Shown: positions 26,939 to 35,557, counted from the first letter of the stretch. The stretch is DNA of 64,000 bases from Mesorhizobium sp. CA8 (GCF_020164955.1 NZ_JAIUHG010000030.1:1-64000), one strand, 5' to 3'. Numbers and translations: made by a program. Notes: generated by a model from the sequence alone, not told the origin.

Positions 26939-27120
26939 TCAATTCGCTCGCTTCAGGAAGCGCGCTTCTCGCATGAGCGATGCCCAGTCAGTGCCGATCA
27001 TCTCGATAAGCTCTCGGGCTTGGTCTTTGGAAACCCCGTCTCCTCAACCAGCCGCCGAACGAATAGATCAGCCAGGTCTTTCTCGTCGTCTCTTGCTGCG
27101 CGACGCAACGGAAACTCCAT
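26939..27120 (-). pseudogene. Frameshifted small rhizobial protein (DUF3606-like helix)
   Basis: ATG 27120 opens a frame with RRAARDDEKDLADLFVRRLVEE; the expected continuation GVSKDQARELIEMIG and SLMREARFLKRAN lies in another frame and ends at 26939. The length is one base short of in-frame, consistent with loss of one G from a G-run (27034-27037). The restored 60-residue protein resembles small rhizobial proteins with an ARELI..IG helix related to DUF3606. Confidence 0.45.
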
Positions 27121-27370
27121 GAATCGCGCCGAACTGGATGTGAGCGGGAAAGGTTTCGGGTGCGATCAGGCGTAGAAAGTGAAAAAAGCCCGCCGACCGA
27201 AGCCAACGGGCCCTCTTCCCTCAAACTAAATTGGATTGTGCTCCGCTTCCCGGATGGTCCGCCGGATCGAGAAACCCCGCACAACGCTTTTCTAATGCAG
27301 TTCTGACCGGGCTGTAGCTCGTGTGCAACGACGAGGGGAATTCACCGCCCGCACAGAGTAAGGATACTGT

Positions 27371-27580
27371 CTAGCGCCCGAGCGGAAGTTTTGAAACGGA
27401 CAGCAGTTCAGCCTCGTCCCTGATCCCCGCCAGGTAGTTGGCCAGAACGCGAGAAGCGAGAGCTTCGCGTCGCTTGGGGGACTGATGTTCATCTTTCAAT
27501 CTGTCGAACACGCGACCGAGTAGTGCGACTTCTGACGAACTGAAGATGCCTGCTTCTCTGGCTCTCGCATTAATTGGCAT
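27371..27580 (-). CDS. Small conserved rhizobial protein (FDRL family), paralogue A
   Basis: A 69-residue product from ATG 27580 with a strong AGGGAGGG site. It contains GIFSSSEVALLGRVFDRLKDE and LASRVLANYLAGIRDE. The same pattern (GIFTPSELTLLQTVFDRL) occurs in a 53-residue protein at 28819-28980, so the two are paralogues about 1.3 kb apart on opposite strands. All-helical; function unknown. Confidence 0.55.
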   Translation of the reverse strand: MPINARAREAGIFSSSEVALLGRVFDRLKDEHQSPKRREALASRVLANYLAGIRDEAELLSVSKLPLGR

Positions 27581-27646
27581 GAAGTCCCTCCCTAAATAGG
27601 TCGATCCCTCAAACCCCGCAAATCTGGGCTTCATCAAAGTTAGTTG

Positions 27647-28147
27647 TCAACAAAAAGCCCACCGGCAGAGCCGCGCTTGCCTAGTGTACCGTCGCATTCG
27701 GGCGGCGTGTGAGACCGATGGTGCAGCCTGACGCCATCGTTCTGTCAATCCTGTTCTGGTCGGCCAGTGTCTCACCCTGCGCGACCGCCAGGCTATTACC
27801 GAAGGCTCGATCAACGGGCTGGCACACTGTTGACGCCGGAAGTCGTACACGTCCTCAGTGCGGATGCGGCCGGATTTCACCGCGTCGTCGAAAACGACAT
27901 AGTCGACGCCGGCCGGCAGTTGGTCGCACTCCACAGCGTCCCAACACTGGCGCTCGTAGATTTCGAAGAGCTCGTCGCTCGAAGTGCCCCCCAGGCCTCG
28001 CTTGGCCCTCGCCCTTCCGATAGGCATCATAAACCAGCTGGGTCACCCCTTCACGGTGATGCCGCCCGGATCGGTCGGATGATTGCTGTAGCCGCCCTCA
28101 TGCGGGAGCACGCGGGCGAGCGATTCCTGCTCGCGAGATGCGGTCAT
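27647..28147 (-). pseudogene. GH108 peptidoglycan hydrolase remnant
   Basis: ATG 28147 opens a frame with LARVLPHEGGYSNHPTDPGG, the catalytic-Glu region of glycoside hydrolase family 108 (phage-type lysozymes), and stops at GGGTGA. A second frame gives VTQLVYDAYRKGEGQA and a third SSDELFEIYERQCWDAVECD with QLPAGVDYVVFDDAVKSG. The family order is kept across two frameshifts, so it is a decayed gene. Sequence below about 27866 no longer resembles the family. It may come from a lost prophage. Confidence 0.7.
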
Positions 28148-28218
28148 CGAACTTTTGTTTCGCTTGGGAACTTTCCGGCTCGTCGACGATTGAGGGTCGC
28201 CGCAGGGGGACTTCAGAT

Positions 28219-28464
28219 TTGGACTGCTTCAGTAAGCTTGAGGGGCTGATCGAGGACGGCGGCGCCAACCTGGTCGCGGAGTCACGCGCGCTGCTTGCTC
28301 AAATCAAAGGCAAGTCGCACGAACTGGCTGAAGCCGTGGATGAATTCCTGCTTGACATGATGACGCTTGAATTTCTGCTCGAAGCCGAGCGGGAGGCATT
28401 CCATAGTTCGGCACGAAGACTGGCGCGCATGCGCCTGACGATGGTGAAACTGCTCTCGAACTAG
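28219..28464 (+). CDS. Hypothetical helical protein
   Basis: From TTG 28219, with GGGGGA eight bases before it, the frame gives 81 residues, almost all predicted helix (LEGLIEDGGANLVAESRALL; EAVDEFLLDMMTLEFLL). No family is recognised. It overlaps by a few bases a decayed fragment on the other strand. The call rests on composition and ribosome-binding site only. Confidence 0.35.
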   Translation: MDCFSKLEGLIEDGGANLVAESRALLAQIKGKSHELAEAVDEFLLDMMTLEFLLEAEREAFHSSARRLARMRLTMVKLLSN

Positions 28465-28665
28465 CGACTGTCCGCCCCGGCCGAGCCTTGCGGGTTGCCG
28501 AGCGAGATCTGGTTGGTGCAGCCGCTGCCTCGGTCGAGCGTGTTGGTGATCGGTGCGATGGTGTCGCCGCCATCGACGCCGGCGCGCAGGTTGATCATCG
28601 CCGTGCCTTCCGGCCCGGCGGTGGGCTCGCCTTCGATGGTGACCGAGCCGGGACCCCTTGCCGCG
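28461..28665 (-). pseudogene. C-terminal fragment of an unidentified secreted-type protein
   Basis: A frame ending at TAG 28461-28463 encodes GSVTIEGEPTAGPEGTAMI, then NLRAGVDGGDTIAPITNTL and GSGCTNQISLGNPQGSAGA, a Gly/Thr-rich beta-type composition. An in-frame TAG lies about 45 bases upstream of the good part and no start codon is present, so only the 3' end of a gene remains. Confidence 0.4.
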
Positions 28666-28818
28666 CGCCGTCGTTTTGTAACTTCCCTCTTCGACTAGGA
28701 ACGGGTCGCAACGCTTCGTCCTGGGGTGTAGATTGAAAAAGTCGTCCGCACCCAGCCGGGGCACACGGACGCTTGGGAGAGTAGATCACGCTTCCGCCCA
28801 TCTGAGGGAGGAAGCTGC

Positions 28819-28980
28819 GTGGTTTTTACGCGATACAGCGGCATTTTCACGCCGTCCGAACTGACGCTTCTCCAAACTGTCTTTGATAGGCTCTGCAAAG
28901 AGCGCCGTCTGGCCCTTAGAGACAAAGATCAGAGGGACGATCTCGCACGCGAGGTTATCCAAAAGTTCGAGAGCGGCTGA
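28819..28980 (+). CDS. Small conserved rhizobial protein (FDRL family), paralogue B
   Basis: A 53-residue product starting at GTG 28819, with GGGAGG eight bases upstream: YSGIFTPSELTLLQTVFDRL, then a charged helix (RDDLAREVIQKFESG). It is a paralogue of the protein at 27371-27580. Small proteins with this pattern occur in many copies in rhizobia; function unknown. Confidence 0.6.
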   Translation: MVFTRYSGIFTPSELTLLQTVFDRLCKERRLALRDKDQRDDLAREVIQKFESG

Positions 28981-29134
28981 TCCAACGAAGACGACCTGTT
29001 GCAATCGCTCTCAAAGCGCTCAAGGGTTTGCGGCGCCGCTTTGCAAACGGGGTTTTCGGCCCTGCCTTCAGGGATTTCTCCTTGCCATCCGGGGTTGAGC
29101 AGGACGGCCTCAGTTTCGGCGCCCTTTCCAGCTA

Positions 29135-30052
29135 TTACGGACGAAGGCGGATGACCGTCTTTCCCGCGCGCCGCTCGGTCGAATTGAAAGCTGCGACGGC
29201 ATCGTCGAGAGATGCTACCTTGCCGATATTGGTCCGCAATCTTCCATCTCGTATCCGCTGGACTATCTCGGACAGCTGGGCGCGATCGGCCTCAACGACG
29301 AAGTCGATCGCCAGGCCGTCAGCGGGTCGAACATCCGTCGGTCCGACGACTGTCACAAGCGCTCCTCCGGCCCGGATCAACGCTGCCGACCGCTTCTGGA
29401 TGTCGCCGCCGATGACGTCGAAAACCAGATCGACGCCGCCGATGTCCTCCAGAGTGTCGTTCCCAAGGTCGATGAATTCATTTGCACCGAAGTCGAGAGC
29501 CTTCTGGCGGTCGGCGGCGCGTCCGGTGCCGATGACATAGGCTCCGGCTTCCCGTGCGAGCTGCGCCACGATCGAACCGACGGCACCGGCCGCGCCATGC
29601 GCAAGCACGCTCTGCCCCGCCTGAAGGCGGCCGTGCTGGAACAGCCCCTGCCATGCAGTCAAGCCCGAGATCGGCAGGCTTGCGCCCACCGTGAAGTCGA
29701 CATCGCCGGGCAGTGGCGCAAGGTTGCGTGCCTCCATTGCGACGTACTCGGCGAGCGTGCCGTCGCGATGCCAGTCCGACAGGCCGAACACTCGCTGACC
29801 GATCGACAGCCCCGTGGTACCGTAGCCACGCGCGGTAACCACACCCGCCAGTTCATGGCCGAGGATCGATGGTGTCCGGTCACGAAAGCCCCGATCCGAC
29901 CAGGTCGAAGGCCACTCCAGTTCGGTGTTGACGAAGCCCGCCGCGTGCACCTGAACGACAACGTCGTTTATCGCTGCCTGTGGTTCGGGCCGCTCCACCA
30001 GTGTCATGCCGGCCGTTCCCTCCGCCTGGTCCGTTACAACGATTGCTTTCAT
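29135..30052 (-). CDS. NAD(P)-dependent quinone oxidoreductase-like protein
   Basis: A 305-residue medium-chain dehydrogenase/reductase of the zinc-independent quinone reductase group. The N-terminal GroES-like domain contains SILGHELAGVVTARGYG and the Rossmann motif is AHGAAGAVGSIVAQLAREAG (residues about 140-160). No structural or catalytic zinc Cys set is present. ATG 30052 is preferred (GAGGAG upstream) over a longer TTG start. Likely roles are reduction of quinones, enals or similar electrophiles using NADPH. It stands alone at the edge of the ICE-like region. Confidence 0.87.
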   Translation of the reverse strand: MKAIVVTDQAEGTAGMTLVERPEPQAAINDVVVQVHAAGFVNTELEWPSTWSDRGFRDRTPSILGHELAGVVTARGYGTTGLSIGQRVFGLSDWHRDGTLAEYVAMEARNLAPLPGDVDFTVGASLPISGLTAWQGLFQHGRLQAGQSVLAHGAAGAVGSIVAQLAREAGAYVIGTGRAADRQKALDFGANEFIDLGNDTLEDIGGVDLVFDVIGGDIQKRSAALIRAGGALVTVVGPTDVRPADGLAIDFVVEADRAQLSEIVQRIRDGRLRTNIGKVASLDDAVAAFNSTERRAGKTVIRLRP

Positions 30053-30520
30053 GGGAATTGTCTCCTCAGATATATTTCTGGTTTGGCTGAATTGCAGGCG
30101 TAACGCGTTTTCGGTTCTCAGGCAGTCGATGTCTCGGCTCGGCGCCTTCCGGGCTTGATATCGACTGCCGTGCGACGGCGGCGGGCGCTTCAACAGTCAG
30201 GCGCCGTCACGTCGTGCAGCTCATCTGTCGATGAGACGGCAACCGTCAGCCATCCGGCTGATGTATGTCGTGGCTTTATCGCAGAGCTTGATCAGCTGCG
30301 GGCGCCAGACATAGCGCCACTCCTCCAACTTCTCTGGTTCCACCCACACAGTCGAACCAGCCGGCATTCCCGACGCGCAGGGATCCAATCGGTCCAGGCC
30401 TCGAGCAGCGAGCGAACGAGCCGTTCGAGCCTCGTGTTGGGCCGTAACCATCGACAGGAGAGCTCCTATCGTCGTCTCGGCTCAAGGCGCTCGCCGGTTG
30501 GCGGCCGTCGGAAAGTCGGT
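30053..30520. other. Intergenic stretch without a supported gene
   Basis: A 76-codon minus-strand frame at 30221-30451 (EPEKLEEWRYVWRPQLIKLC) is the only candidate. It has no recognisable family and no convincing ribosome-binding site, so it is not called. Confidence 0.4.
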
Positions 30521-30742
30521 TCAGGCCTGCTCCTTCTTCGCTTTCGCAAAGCCGCGGTCGGTTGCGATGAACCGTTCAAGCATCGGAGCGATCAAGCGCG
30601 ATGGATCGGCAGATGGCCGCCCGGTCTCGCGCCCGAGGATCTCTGCGTATTTCACCAGATCGCGATGCAGGGGCGCCGGGAGTTCCACCGTAATCTTGAC
30701 TGGCTTGTCGTCGGCAATCGTTGCGAGTCTCAACTTGGCCAT
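30521..30742 (-). CDS. DUF2274 domain protein
   Basis: A 73-residue protein starting MAKLRLATI, a family found almost only as the last gene of trb conjugation operons in proteobacterial ICEs and plasmids. KPVKITVELPAPLHRDLVKYAE resembles a ribbon-helix-helix DNA-binding unit (strand then two helices). The start lies one base from the trbI stop. It may regulate or cap the transfer operon; this is inference. Confidence 0.85.
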   Translation of the reverse strand: MAKLRLATIADDKPVKITVELPAPLHRDLVKYAEILGRETGRPSADPSRLIAPMLERFIATDRGFAKAKKEQA

Positions 30743-30743
30743 A

Positions 30744-31880
30744 TCAGCCTCCGTAGGGTTCAAGGGTAAGGTCGCGGGTAACGAGGACGCGAACGGGAAA
30801 CCCCGGCCGGATCGTGAGCGTCGGGGCGATAGCGAGTTGCCGCTGAACGACCTGTTGGCCTACCTGGCTGACGCTGTCGGAAGCGCCGCTTCGCAAAGCA
30901 CGCGCGATATCGCTGCCTTGATCGGAAGAACCGGCCTGCGCGCCAACGCTTAAAACGGTCGACAAGGCAGCAGCCTTGAACAACTCGCCCCAGTGATAGT
31001 CGACGGCATCCTCCAGGCCGGCATAGCCCTGAGCGTCCGCGCCAGGCTGCCGCTCCAGCACGATGGAGCGTCCGTCGGGAAAGATCAGCCTGTTCCAGAC
31101 AAGCAGCACCCGGCGCTGCCCGGAGCCGATCCCGCTATCGTACTGCCCAAAAATTCGAGTGCCTTGCGGGATGAGCAGCGAGCGGCCGGTGGGACTGTCA
31201 TAGACATTTTCGGTCACCTGAGCGCTGATCTGCCCGGGAAGGTCCGACCGGATACCCGTAATGAGCGCGGCCGGGATGACGGCACCGGCTTGAAGCATAT
31301 AGGGCGACGCGGGAGGCGTGATGTGATCCGGGGCCACGGTCCGCCGGTCAGCGGCGGCGGACAGGAAGGAAAGCTGGCGATCCTGCGCACTTGGTTGACC
31401 GTACTGACCGGCAACGTCGTTAACAGCAGGAGCGGACGCTTCGGCGATCCTGCGATCTCCTTGCGCTGTCTGGAAGAACACGCGCGAGTTTCTGGCCGCT
31501 TCCTCTTCGGCTCGCCGGCGCTGCTCGGCTTCGTCAATCGCGGGGCTTGCGATTGAGGGCGGCTCGACGGCCTGCCCCTTGTTCTGAGCATCGAGGATCG
31601 GCCTGCCGAGATCGCCAGGCAGCGGCGGCCCAAGGATCGGGCCTGCATAATCGCGCGGCAGTCTTGCCAACCCGTCGGCGGGCGGCCGATTGGAGGTAGG
31701 GTAGAGCTCCTCGCCTTGCTTGAACGTGTTGGCGTCCTGCAGAGCATAAATCAACCCGCCGCCTAGACCGAGTGAGGCGACGAAGCCGATGCCTGCGAGC
31801 ACCTTGCGCGACAGACGCGTCACACGAGGGGGGGCGGCACGAAGCCGCATGGGTTCGACGGCCATATTCTTTTCGTTCAT
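30744..31880 (-). CDS. trbI: Conjugal transfer protein TrbI (VirB10-like)
   Basis: A 378-residue VirB10/TrbI-type protein of a P-type type IV secretion system, spanning from inner membrane to outer-membrane core. One membrane helix lies near residues 25-45 (VLAGIGFVASLGLGGGLIYAL), then a Pro/Gln-rich linker, then the conserved beta-barrel domain with AGAVIPAALITGIRSDLPGQI and LLIPQGTRIFGQYDSGI. ATG 31880 overlaps trbG's stop region by four bases. The gene looks intact, but most partner genes are missing from this locus. Confidence 0.92.
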   Translation of the reverse strand: MNEKNMAVEPMRLRAAPPRVTRLSRKVLAGIGFVASLGLGGGLIYALQDANTFKQGEELYPTSNRPPADGLARLPRDYAGPILGPPLPGDLGRPILDAQNKGQAVEPPSIASPAIDEAEQRRRAEEEAARNSRVFFQTAQGDRRIAEASAPAVNDVAGQYGQPSAQDRQLSFLSAAADRRTVAPDHITPPASPYMLQAGAVIPAALITGIRSDLPGQISAQVTENVYDSPTGRSLLIPQGTRIFGQYDSGIGSGQRRVLLVWNRLIFPDGRSIVLERQPGADAQGYAGLEDAVDYHWGELFKAAALSTVLSVGAQAGSSDQGSDIARALRSGASDSVSQVGQQVVQRQLAIAPTLTIRPGFPVRVLVTRDLTLEPYGG

Positions 31881-32935
31881 GGCTGCAGCGCTCCCTCGTG
31901 CGCTGCGCTCGGCAGCTTCGACGCGTCGCTGTCGCTTAGGCCGCGCCACAACCCATCGGTTCTTCCATCGACGCGCACGACCCTGACCGTCTGCTGCCGC
32001 TTGCCGGCGCCAAGACGCAGTTCGGCCGCACCAAAAAGGCGGTCGACGATGAGAATGTTCTGATAGACGCGGCTGTTGGTGATTTCAGCCTCGCCGTCCG
32101 GACCGATGACGAAAATCGGCGGCATCTCGCCTTGCACGATGCCGCGCGGAAACTCGATATAGACCCTGCGGCCATCGTCGTAGGCGCTCACCGGCTTCCA
32201 GGGCGGGCTGTCGCCGGTGAGGCCGTAGCGATAGTTTCGCGCCCTAACCTCCGGTATGACCGGCGTTGTGGGGATCGTCTGCAGGAGGCTCGCCTTCAGA
32301 GCCGGATAGGACCACGCAACGGCGGGCATGTAGGGCTTCGCGCCTGAGCGTAGCTCAAGCATATAGCTGCGCCGGTCCGTGGCGATGATAAGGTTCGTTG
32401 TGATGTCTGCCCGCGAGGGTTTCACCAGGACGTGGACGCGACGGGCAATGCCGGACCCGCTTTCGGTGTTGCCGATGATCCAGCGCGCGGTGTCACCCGC
32501 CGCGATCGGACCATCACCGGTCAGGCTCTCGCCCGGCTCAAGCGCGATGTCCGTTATCTGGCCAGGTGAGGCATAGACCTGATAGAGCGCTCCTTCACTC
32601 CATGGGTAGATCTGAATCGCGTTGTAGTAGCCCTCACGGCGGGGCTCCACGCGCGCCGCGGCGTTTGCGTTCTCGACACGAGCTGCCGGCGTTTGCCCGA
32701 TGGCGCCGCCCCGCGCGGGCGCCCAGCCTGGCGGCACGCGAAGAGGTTTCGGCCTTTGGTCGGTCGCGGCGGCCGGAGCCGGCGGCAAGGGCGGAACGTA
32801 GGTATCGTAGCTGATCTTCGGCGGCTTCTTCGCAGGGGTCGCGCAACCCGCAACCAGCGTCGTCCCCGAGACCAGCGCCGACAGCAGATATCTCGAGAAA
32901 GTCGTGCCGGCAACAAGACGCGATCTCGGGCTCAT
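31877..32935 (-). CDS. trbG: Conjugal transfer protein TrbG (VirB9-like)
   Basis: A 352-residue VirB9-type component of the outer-membrane core complex. The N-terminus has a lipoprotein-like signal (LSALVSGTTLVAGCATP) with the lipobox Cys near residue 30. The conserved region includes GALYQVYASPGQITDIALEPGE and the C-terminal YIEFPRGIVQGEMPPIFV. ATG 32935 overlaps the preceding chimeric gene by four bases. The protein appears complete. Confidence 0.92.
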   Translation of the reverse strand: MSPRSRLVAGTTFSRYLLSALVSGTTLVAGCATPAKKPPKISYDTYVPPLPPAPAAATDQRPKPLRVPPGWAPARGGAIGQTPAARVENANAAARVEPRREGYYNAIQIYPWSEGALYQVYASPGQITDIALEPGESLTGDGPIAAGDTARWIIGNTESGSGIARRVHVLVKPSRADITTNLIIATDRRSYMLELRSGAKPYMPAVAWSYPALKASLLQTIPTTPVIPEVRARNYRYGLTGDSPPWKPVSAYDDGRRVYIEFPRGIVQGEMPPIFVIGPDGEAEITNSRVYQNILIVDRLFGAAELRLGAGKRQQTVRVVRVDGRTDGLWRGLSDSDASKLPSAAHEGALQP

Positions 32936-33936
32936 TGGCTCATCTCCCGCGACCAGTTGATGGCGTTGACGTAAATGCCAAGGGGATTGGCGCGAAGACG
33001 TTCGGCGTCGCTTGGCATCTGCGTCACGATCGTCAGGATCGCGGTCCAGCGCTCGGTGCCTGAAAGCTGACCGTTTTCGTAGTGGTGTTCGATCCAGGCG
33101 ACACGAAAGGAGCCCGGCGAGGCTCTGATGACGGAGGAAACGTCCACCGCGACCTGCTGCTTGCCGATCTTGGAGAAAGGATCCGCAGCGCGAGCGTAGT
33201 CGTTGAGCGCCGCGGCACCCTGGTCGGTGGTCCAATCATAGGCGCGCAGCCAGTCCTGGCGCAGGATTATCGGGTCAGCGGGGATGGAGCGTACCTGCTC
33301 GATAAAGCGGGCGAGATGCCACGCGATCTGCGGATCGGTCGGCTTATAGTCGGCGGTTGCGGGCCCGATCGCTTGAGCCTGGCCGAGCTTGTCGACCATG
33401 ACGGCGCGATAGAACCAATCGGGCAGGACCAGTTCGACGCCTAGCGGGCGGCCGTTGCGACCCGAGCGCTCCTGCCATTCGTTGATCCACGAGAAGCGAT
33501 GGCGACGGCCTTCGGCGGGTTGGCGGATGGAGGTGACGACGCTTGTCGACTGCAAACGATCGAGCGCCGCCTTGAGGCGCAAGTAATCTCGCTTGGAGAC
33601 GCCGCGGCCGATGAAGGTAAGCATCTCGTATGGCGTTGCAGCCATCAGGCGGGATGTGCGCAACCCGGCGTCCCGCGCGCTGACGATCTGGCTCGCGGCC
33701 CAGATCAGGATATCGGCGTCCCAGATCGTCGCCATGCCGTGATCGGGCATCGCTTCGACACGGATCGCCACATCGCCGGCGCGAAAGTCGATCGGCGCGA
33801 TGCGCCTGGATTTGGCGAGGGAGAAGAAGGGATAGGCCATGAGGTCCTGCGCATCGCGTGGCGCGACGACGCCCGGCAGCGCCTGAAACAGGTCGAGCTG
33901 TTCGCGCTCCAATGGTTGACGTGGTCTGGCCGACAA
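32932..33936 (-). CDS. RepA-TrbF chimeric protein
   Basis: A 334-residue product made of two unrelated halves. Residues 1 to about 179 match RepA-type replication initiators of rhizobial plasmids/ICEs (REQLDLFQALPGVVAPRDAQ; ATIWDADILIWAASQIVSAR; LQSTSVVTSIRQPAEGRRHRF; ending LPDWFYRAVM). From about residue 181 it is the C-terminal part of TrbF (VDKLGQAQAIGPA; TDPQIAWHLARFIEQVRS; NPLGIYVNAINW). The junction is near 33396. TrbF's N-terminal membrane helix and RepA's C-terminus are gone. The in-frame fusion most likely arose by deletion of everything normally lying between repA and trbF. Confidence 0.88.
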   Translation of the reverse strand: MSARPRQPLEREQLDLFQALPGVVAPRDAQDLMAYPFFSLAKSRRIAPIDFRAGDVAIRVEAMPDHGMATIWDADILIWAASQIVSARDAGLRTSRLMAATPYEMLTFIGRGVSKRDYLRLKAALDRLQSTSVVTSIRQPAEGRRHRFSWINEWQERSGRNGRPLGVELVLPDWFYRAVMVDKLGQAQAIGPATADYKPTDPQIAWHLARFIEQVRSIPADPIILRQDWLRAYDWTTDQGAAALNDYARAADPFSKIGKQQVAVDVSSVIRASPGSFRVAWIEHHYENGQLSGTERWTAILTIVTQMPSDAERLRANPLGIYVNAINWSREMSQ

Positions 33937-33953
33937 GGGGGAAATCAGCAGGC

Positions 33954-34235
33954 TCAGCGCCTTTCGCGCCCGGCATAGGGGATCAGGCGGGCGGCCTGAG
34001 GCTTGGCGGGCAGCACCGAGCCATGCGGATCGGATGTCGACGTCATCGCGCCGCGCTGGACCCAGAGCTGCAGGTCGTCGACGGCGTAGACGACGCGGCC
34101 GCCAAGTTTGCGATAGGCTGGCCCGGTGCCGTAGGTGCGATGTTTCTCGAGCGTGCGCGCCGAGAGACTGAGGAAATGCGCGGCTTCAGAAGTGCGCAGG
34201 TAGCGCGGCGGCAGTGGCGCGGCGTCGGCGTTCAT
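33954..34235 (-). CDS. AlpA/MerR-type helix-turn-helix protein
   Basis: A 93-residue winged-helix protein of the AlpA/excisionase-like group: RYLRTSEAAHFLSLSARTLE forms the helix-turn-helix and YGTGPAYRKLGGRVVYAVDD the wing. It usually lies directly upstream of repA in these elements, as it does here (18 bases before the chimeric gene). ATG 34235 is chosen over an upstream start at 34304 because an AAGGAG motif lies just before it. Probable role is regulation of replication or transfer genes. Confidence 0.85.
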   Translation of the reverse strand: MNADAAPLPPRYLRTSEAAHFLSLSARTLEKHRTYGTGPAYRKLGGRVVYAVDDLQLWVQRGAMTSTSDPHGSVLPAKPQAARLIPYAGRERR

Positions 34236-34492
34236 GAGGTATCTCCTTCCGGCCGTTGCGGTTGAACGGCTAGCGACGGGCAGGATGGAGAAGCGAGGGA
34301 ACAATGATCAGGTGCGCAATTGAGGGGCGCTATTTCGCACCGCTCAGAGGCCTTGGGCAGTGGCCGGGCGCGTCCATCGATCGACGGTAGCCGCGCTCGT
34401 GCATTTTGCGCCATCCCGTATCAAGCAGCGCATCCTGTAACAGGGAAACCCGTCGAACAGACCGGGCCGCGGAAGGCTTTCGCGCCATCAGG
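34236..34492. other. Intergenic stretch, promoter region of the HTH-repA'-'trbF unit
   Basis: No gene is visible between the HTH gene and the DUF736 terminator. It presumably holds the promoter of the minus-strand unit; no clear -35/-10 pair or operator was found by eye. Confidence 0.4.
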
Positions 34493-34524
34493 AGACGCCT
34501 CGCCCGGTGCCGGGCGAGGCGTCT
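34493..34524 (-). terminator. Strong hairpin after DUF736 copy 1
   Basis: A 15-bp perfect stem: AGACGCCTCGCCCGG (34493-34507) with its complement at 34510-34524, directly after the DUF736 stop on the minus strand. A near-identical hairpin follows DUF736 copy 2. There is no T-run, but stem length and position fit a terminator. Confidence 0.75.
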
Positions 34525-35113
34525 TCGAAGTCACTCGCCGTTGCGGCGGCTGGGGCGGGACCAGATGAGGCTGTGGCCCTCGCCTTCCTCGTCGGCGAAG
34601 AGGTTGGCGTAGATCGGAGCGCTGAAGCTCGGGTCGTCCAGCTTGAGCCCGAGATAGTCGCGGCCTTCGTTGGAGCGCTTGGACCAGGCGGCGCCGATCT
34701 CGGCCTTGCCGACCACCACGCGGTGGCTTGGGGCGTTCTCGCCGCTGGCGCGGGTATCGGAGACGATGCGCACCCCTTTGGCCTGGACGCTGAGGGTGAT
34801 GATCTCGCCGGTGAACTCGTTCGCATTGGTCTTGTTGAAGGTGCCGATGGTAGCCATTTTCAGTCTCCGTTCTCGTTTCCGAGCCCGCACCATGCGGCCT
34901 CGATGGCGATCGTGAGGCCAAAGGCGACCGCCGCCGCATCGCTTGCGACCGCAGCAAAGCGCAGGATGGCGCAGGCGCGCGTTTCTTGGTTGCGCGAGGA
35001 ATGGGCCTTCGCCCAGGGGAAGAAACTCGCGACGCACCGTTGCGGCACAGGCGGTCGAGGCTTCAGCCGTCCTTCGGCCAGATCAGCCCGTTCGAGAGGT
35101 CGTTGGTGCGCTC
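34494..35113. repeat. 620-bp direct repeat, copy 1
   Basis: This block and 52770-53389 are near-identical direct repeats with scattered substitutions and compensating 1-base indels. Each contains the terminator hairpin, a DUF736 gene and about 255 bp upstream of it, ending in a tail that reads TNDLSNGLIWPKDG on the minus strand. They are 18,276 bp apart in the same orientation. Confidence 0.88.
34531..34857 (-). CDS. DUF736 domain protein, copy 1
   Basis: A 108-residue protein of the DUF736 family: MATIGTFNKTNANEFTGEI at the start and NEGRDYLGLKLDDPSF with GHSLIWSRPSRRNGE at the end. The family is a marker of Rhizobiales/Sphingomonadales ICEs and plasmids; function unknown. ATG 34857 follows GGAG. 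The neighbouring copy at 52807-53133 differs at only a few residues (for example NKTN versus KKTN). Confidence 0.9.
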   Translation of the reverse strand: MATIGTFNKTNANEFTGEIITLSVQAKGVRIVSDTRASGENAPSHRVVVGKAEIGAAWSKRSNEGRDYLGLKLDDPSFSAPIYANLFADEEGEGHSLIWSRPSRRNGE

Positions 35114-35410
35114 CGTGAAATGTAGAGACCGGAACGATTGGATCATCTGCGCCAAAAGGAGAGGATGTGGAACGTTTCGCCGTGCAGGTGTTACCGCGGC
35201 CTGACGTGTTCACAATCAGAGCCTGGATCCATCTGGCGATCGCGGACGGGATCGACCTCGTCTCGCGTGCATGACTGGGTAATGTCGTTGCTGACTGCTA
35301 TCGAAGCTGGTCCAGACACGCGCTCCAAAATACCGGCTTTTGGTATTGAGCGGCCGCATTTTGCGGCCGTCGGGTTTGCGGCCGATGACGGAACGTCCTC
35401 TTTCGGATAA

Positions 35411-35545
35411 TTAGGCCAGATCCCTGGCATCGACGGCAGTTGTATCCTGTTCGCAGGTCGGGTCACTTGACTCGCTGGTGATGGGGGGGCGGTAGAGCCG
35501 TGCAGGTTCTGCATGAGCCTTCAGTCTGGCACCGGTTGCGACCAT
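35411..35545 (-). CDS. Possible 44-residue peptide
   Basis: ATG 35545 with an excellent GGGAGGAGG site just upstream opens a 44-residue frame (VATGARLKAHAEPARLYRPP, ending ARDLA). It is hydrophilic and has no recognised family, though similar short rhizobial peptides exist. It overlaps nothing and is divergent from the PRC-barrel gene, whose possible stress promoter partly shares this region. Confidence 0.35.
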   Translation of the reverse strand: MVATGARLKAHAEPARLYRPPITSESSDPTCEQDTTAVDARDLA

Positions 35546-35557
35546 TAGCCTCCTCCC

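Noticed and set aside
34860..35213. Frame upstream of DUF736 copy 1 ending directly before its start codon
   Set aside because: In the second repeat copy a one-base difference changes the frame and removes any start, so coding capacity is not conserved between copies.
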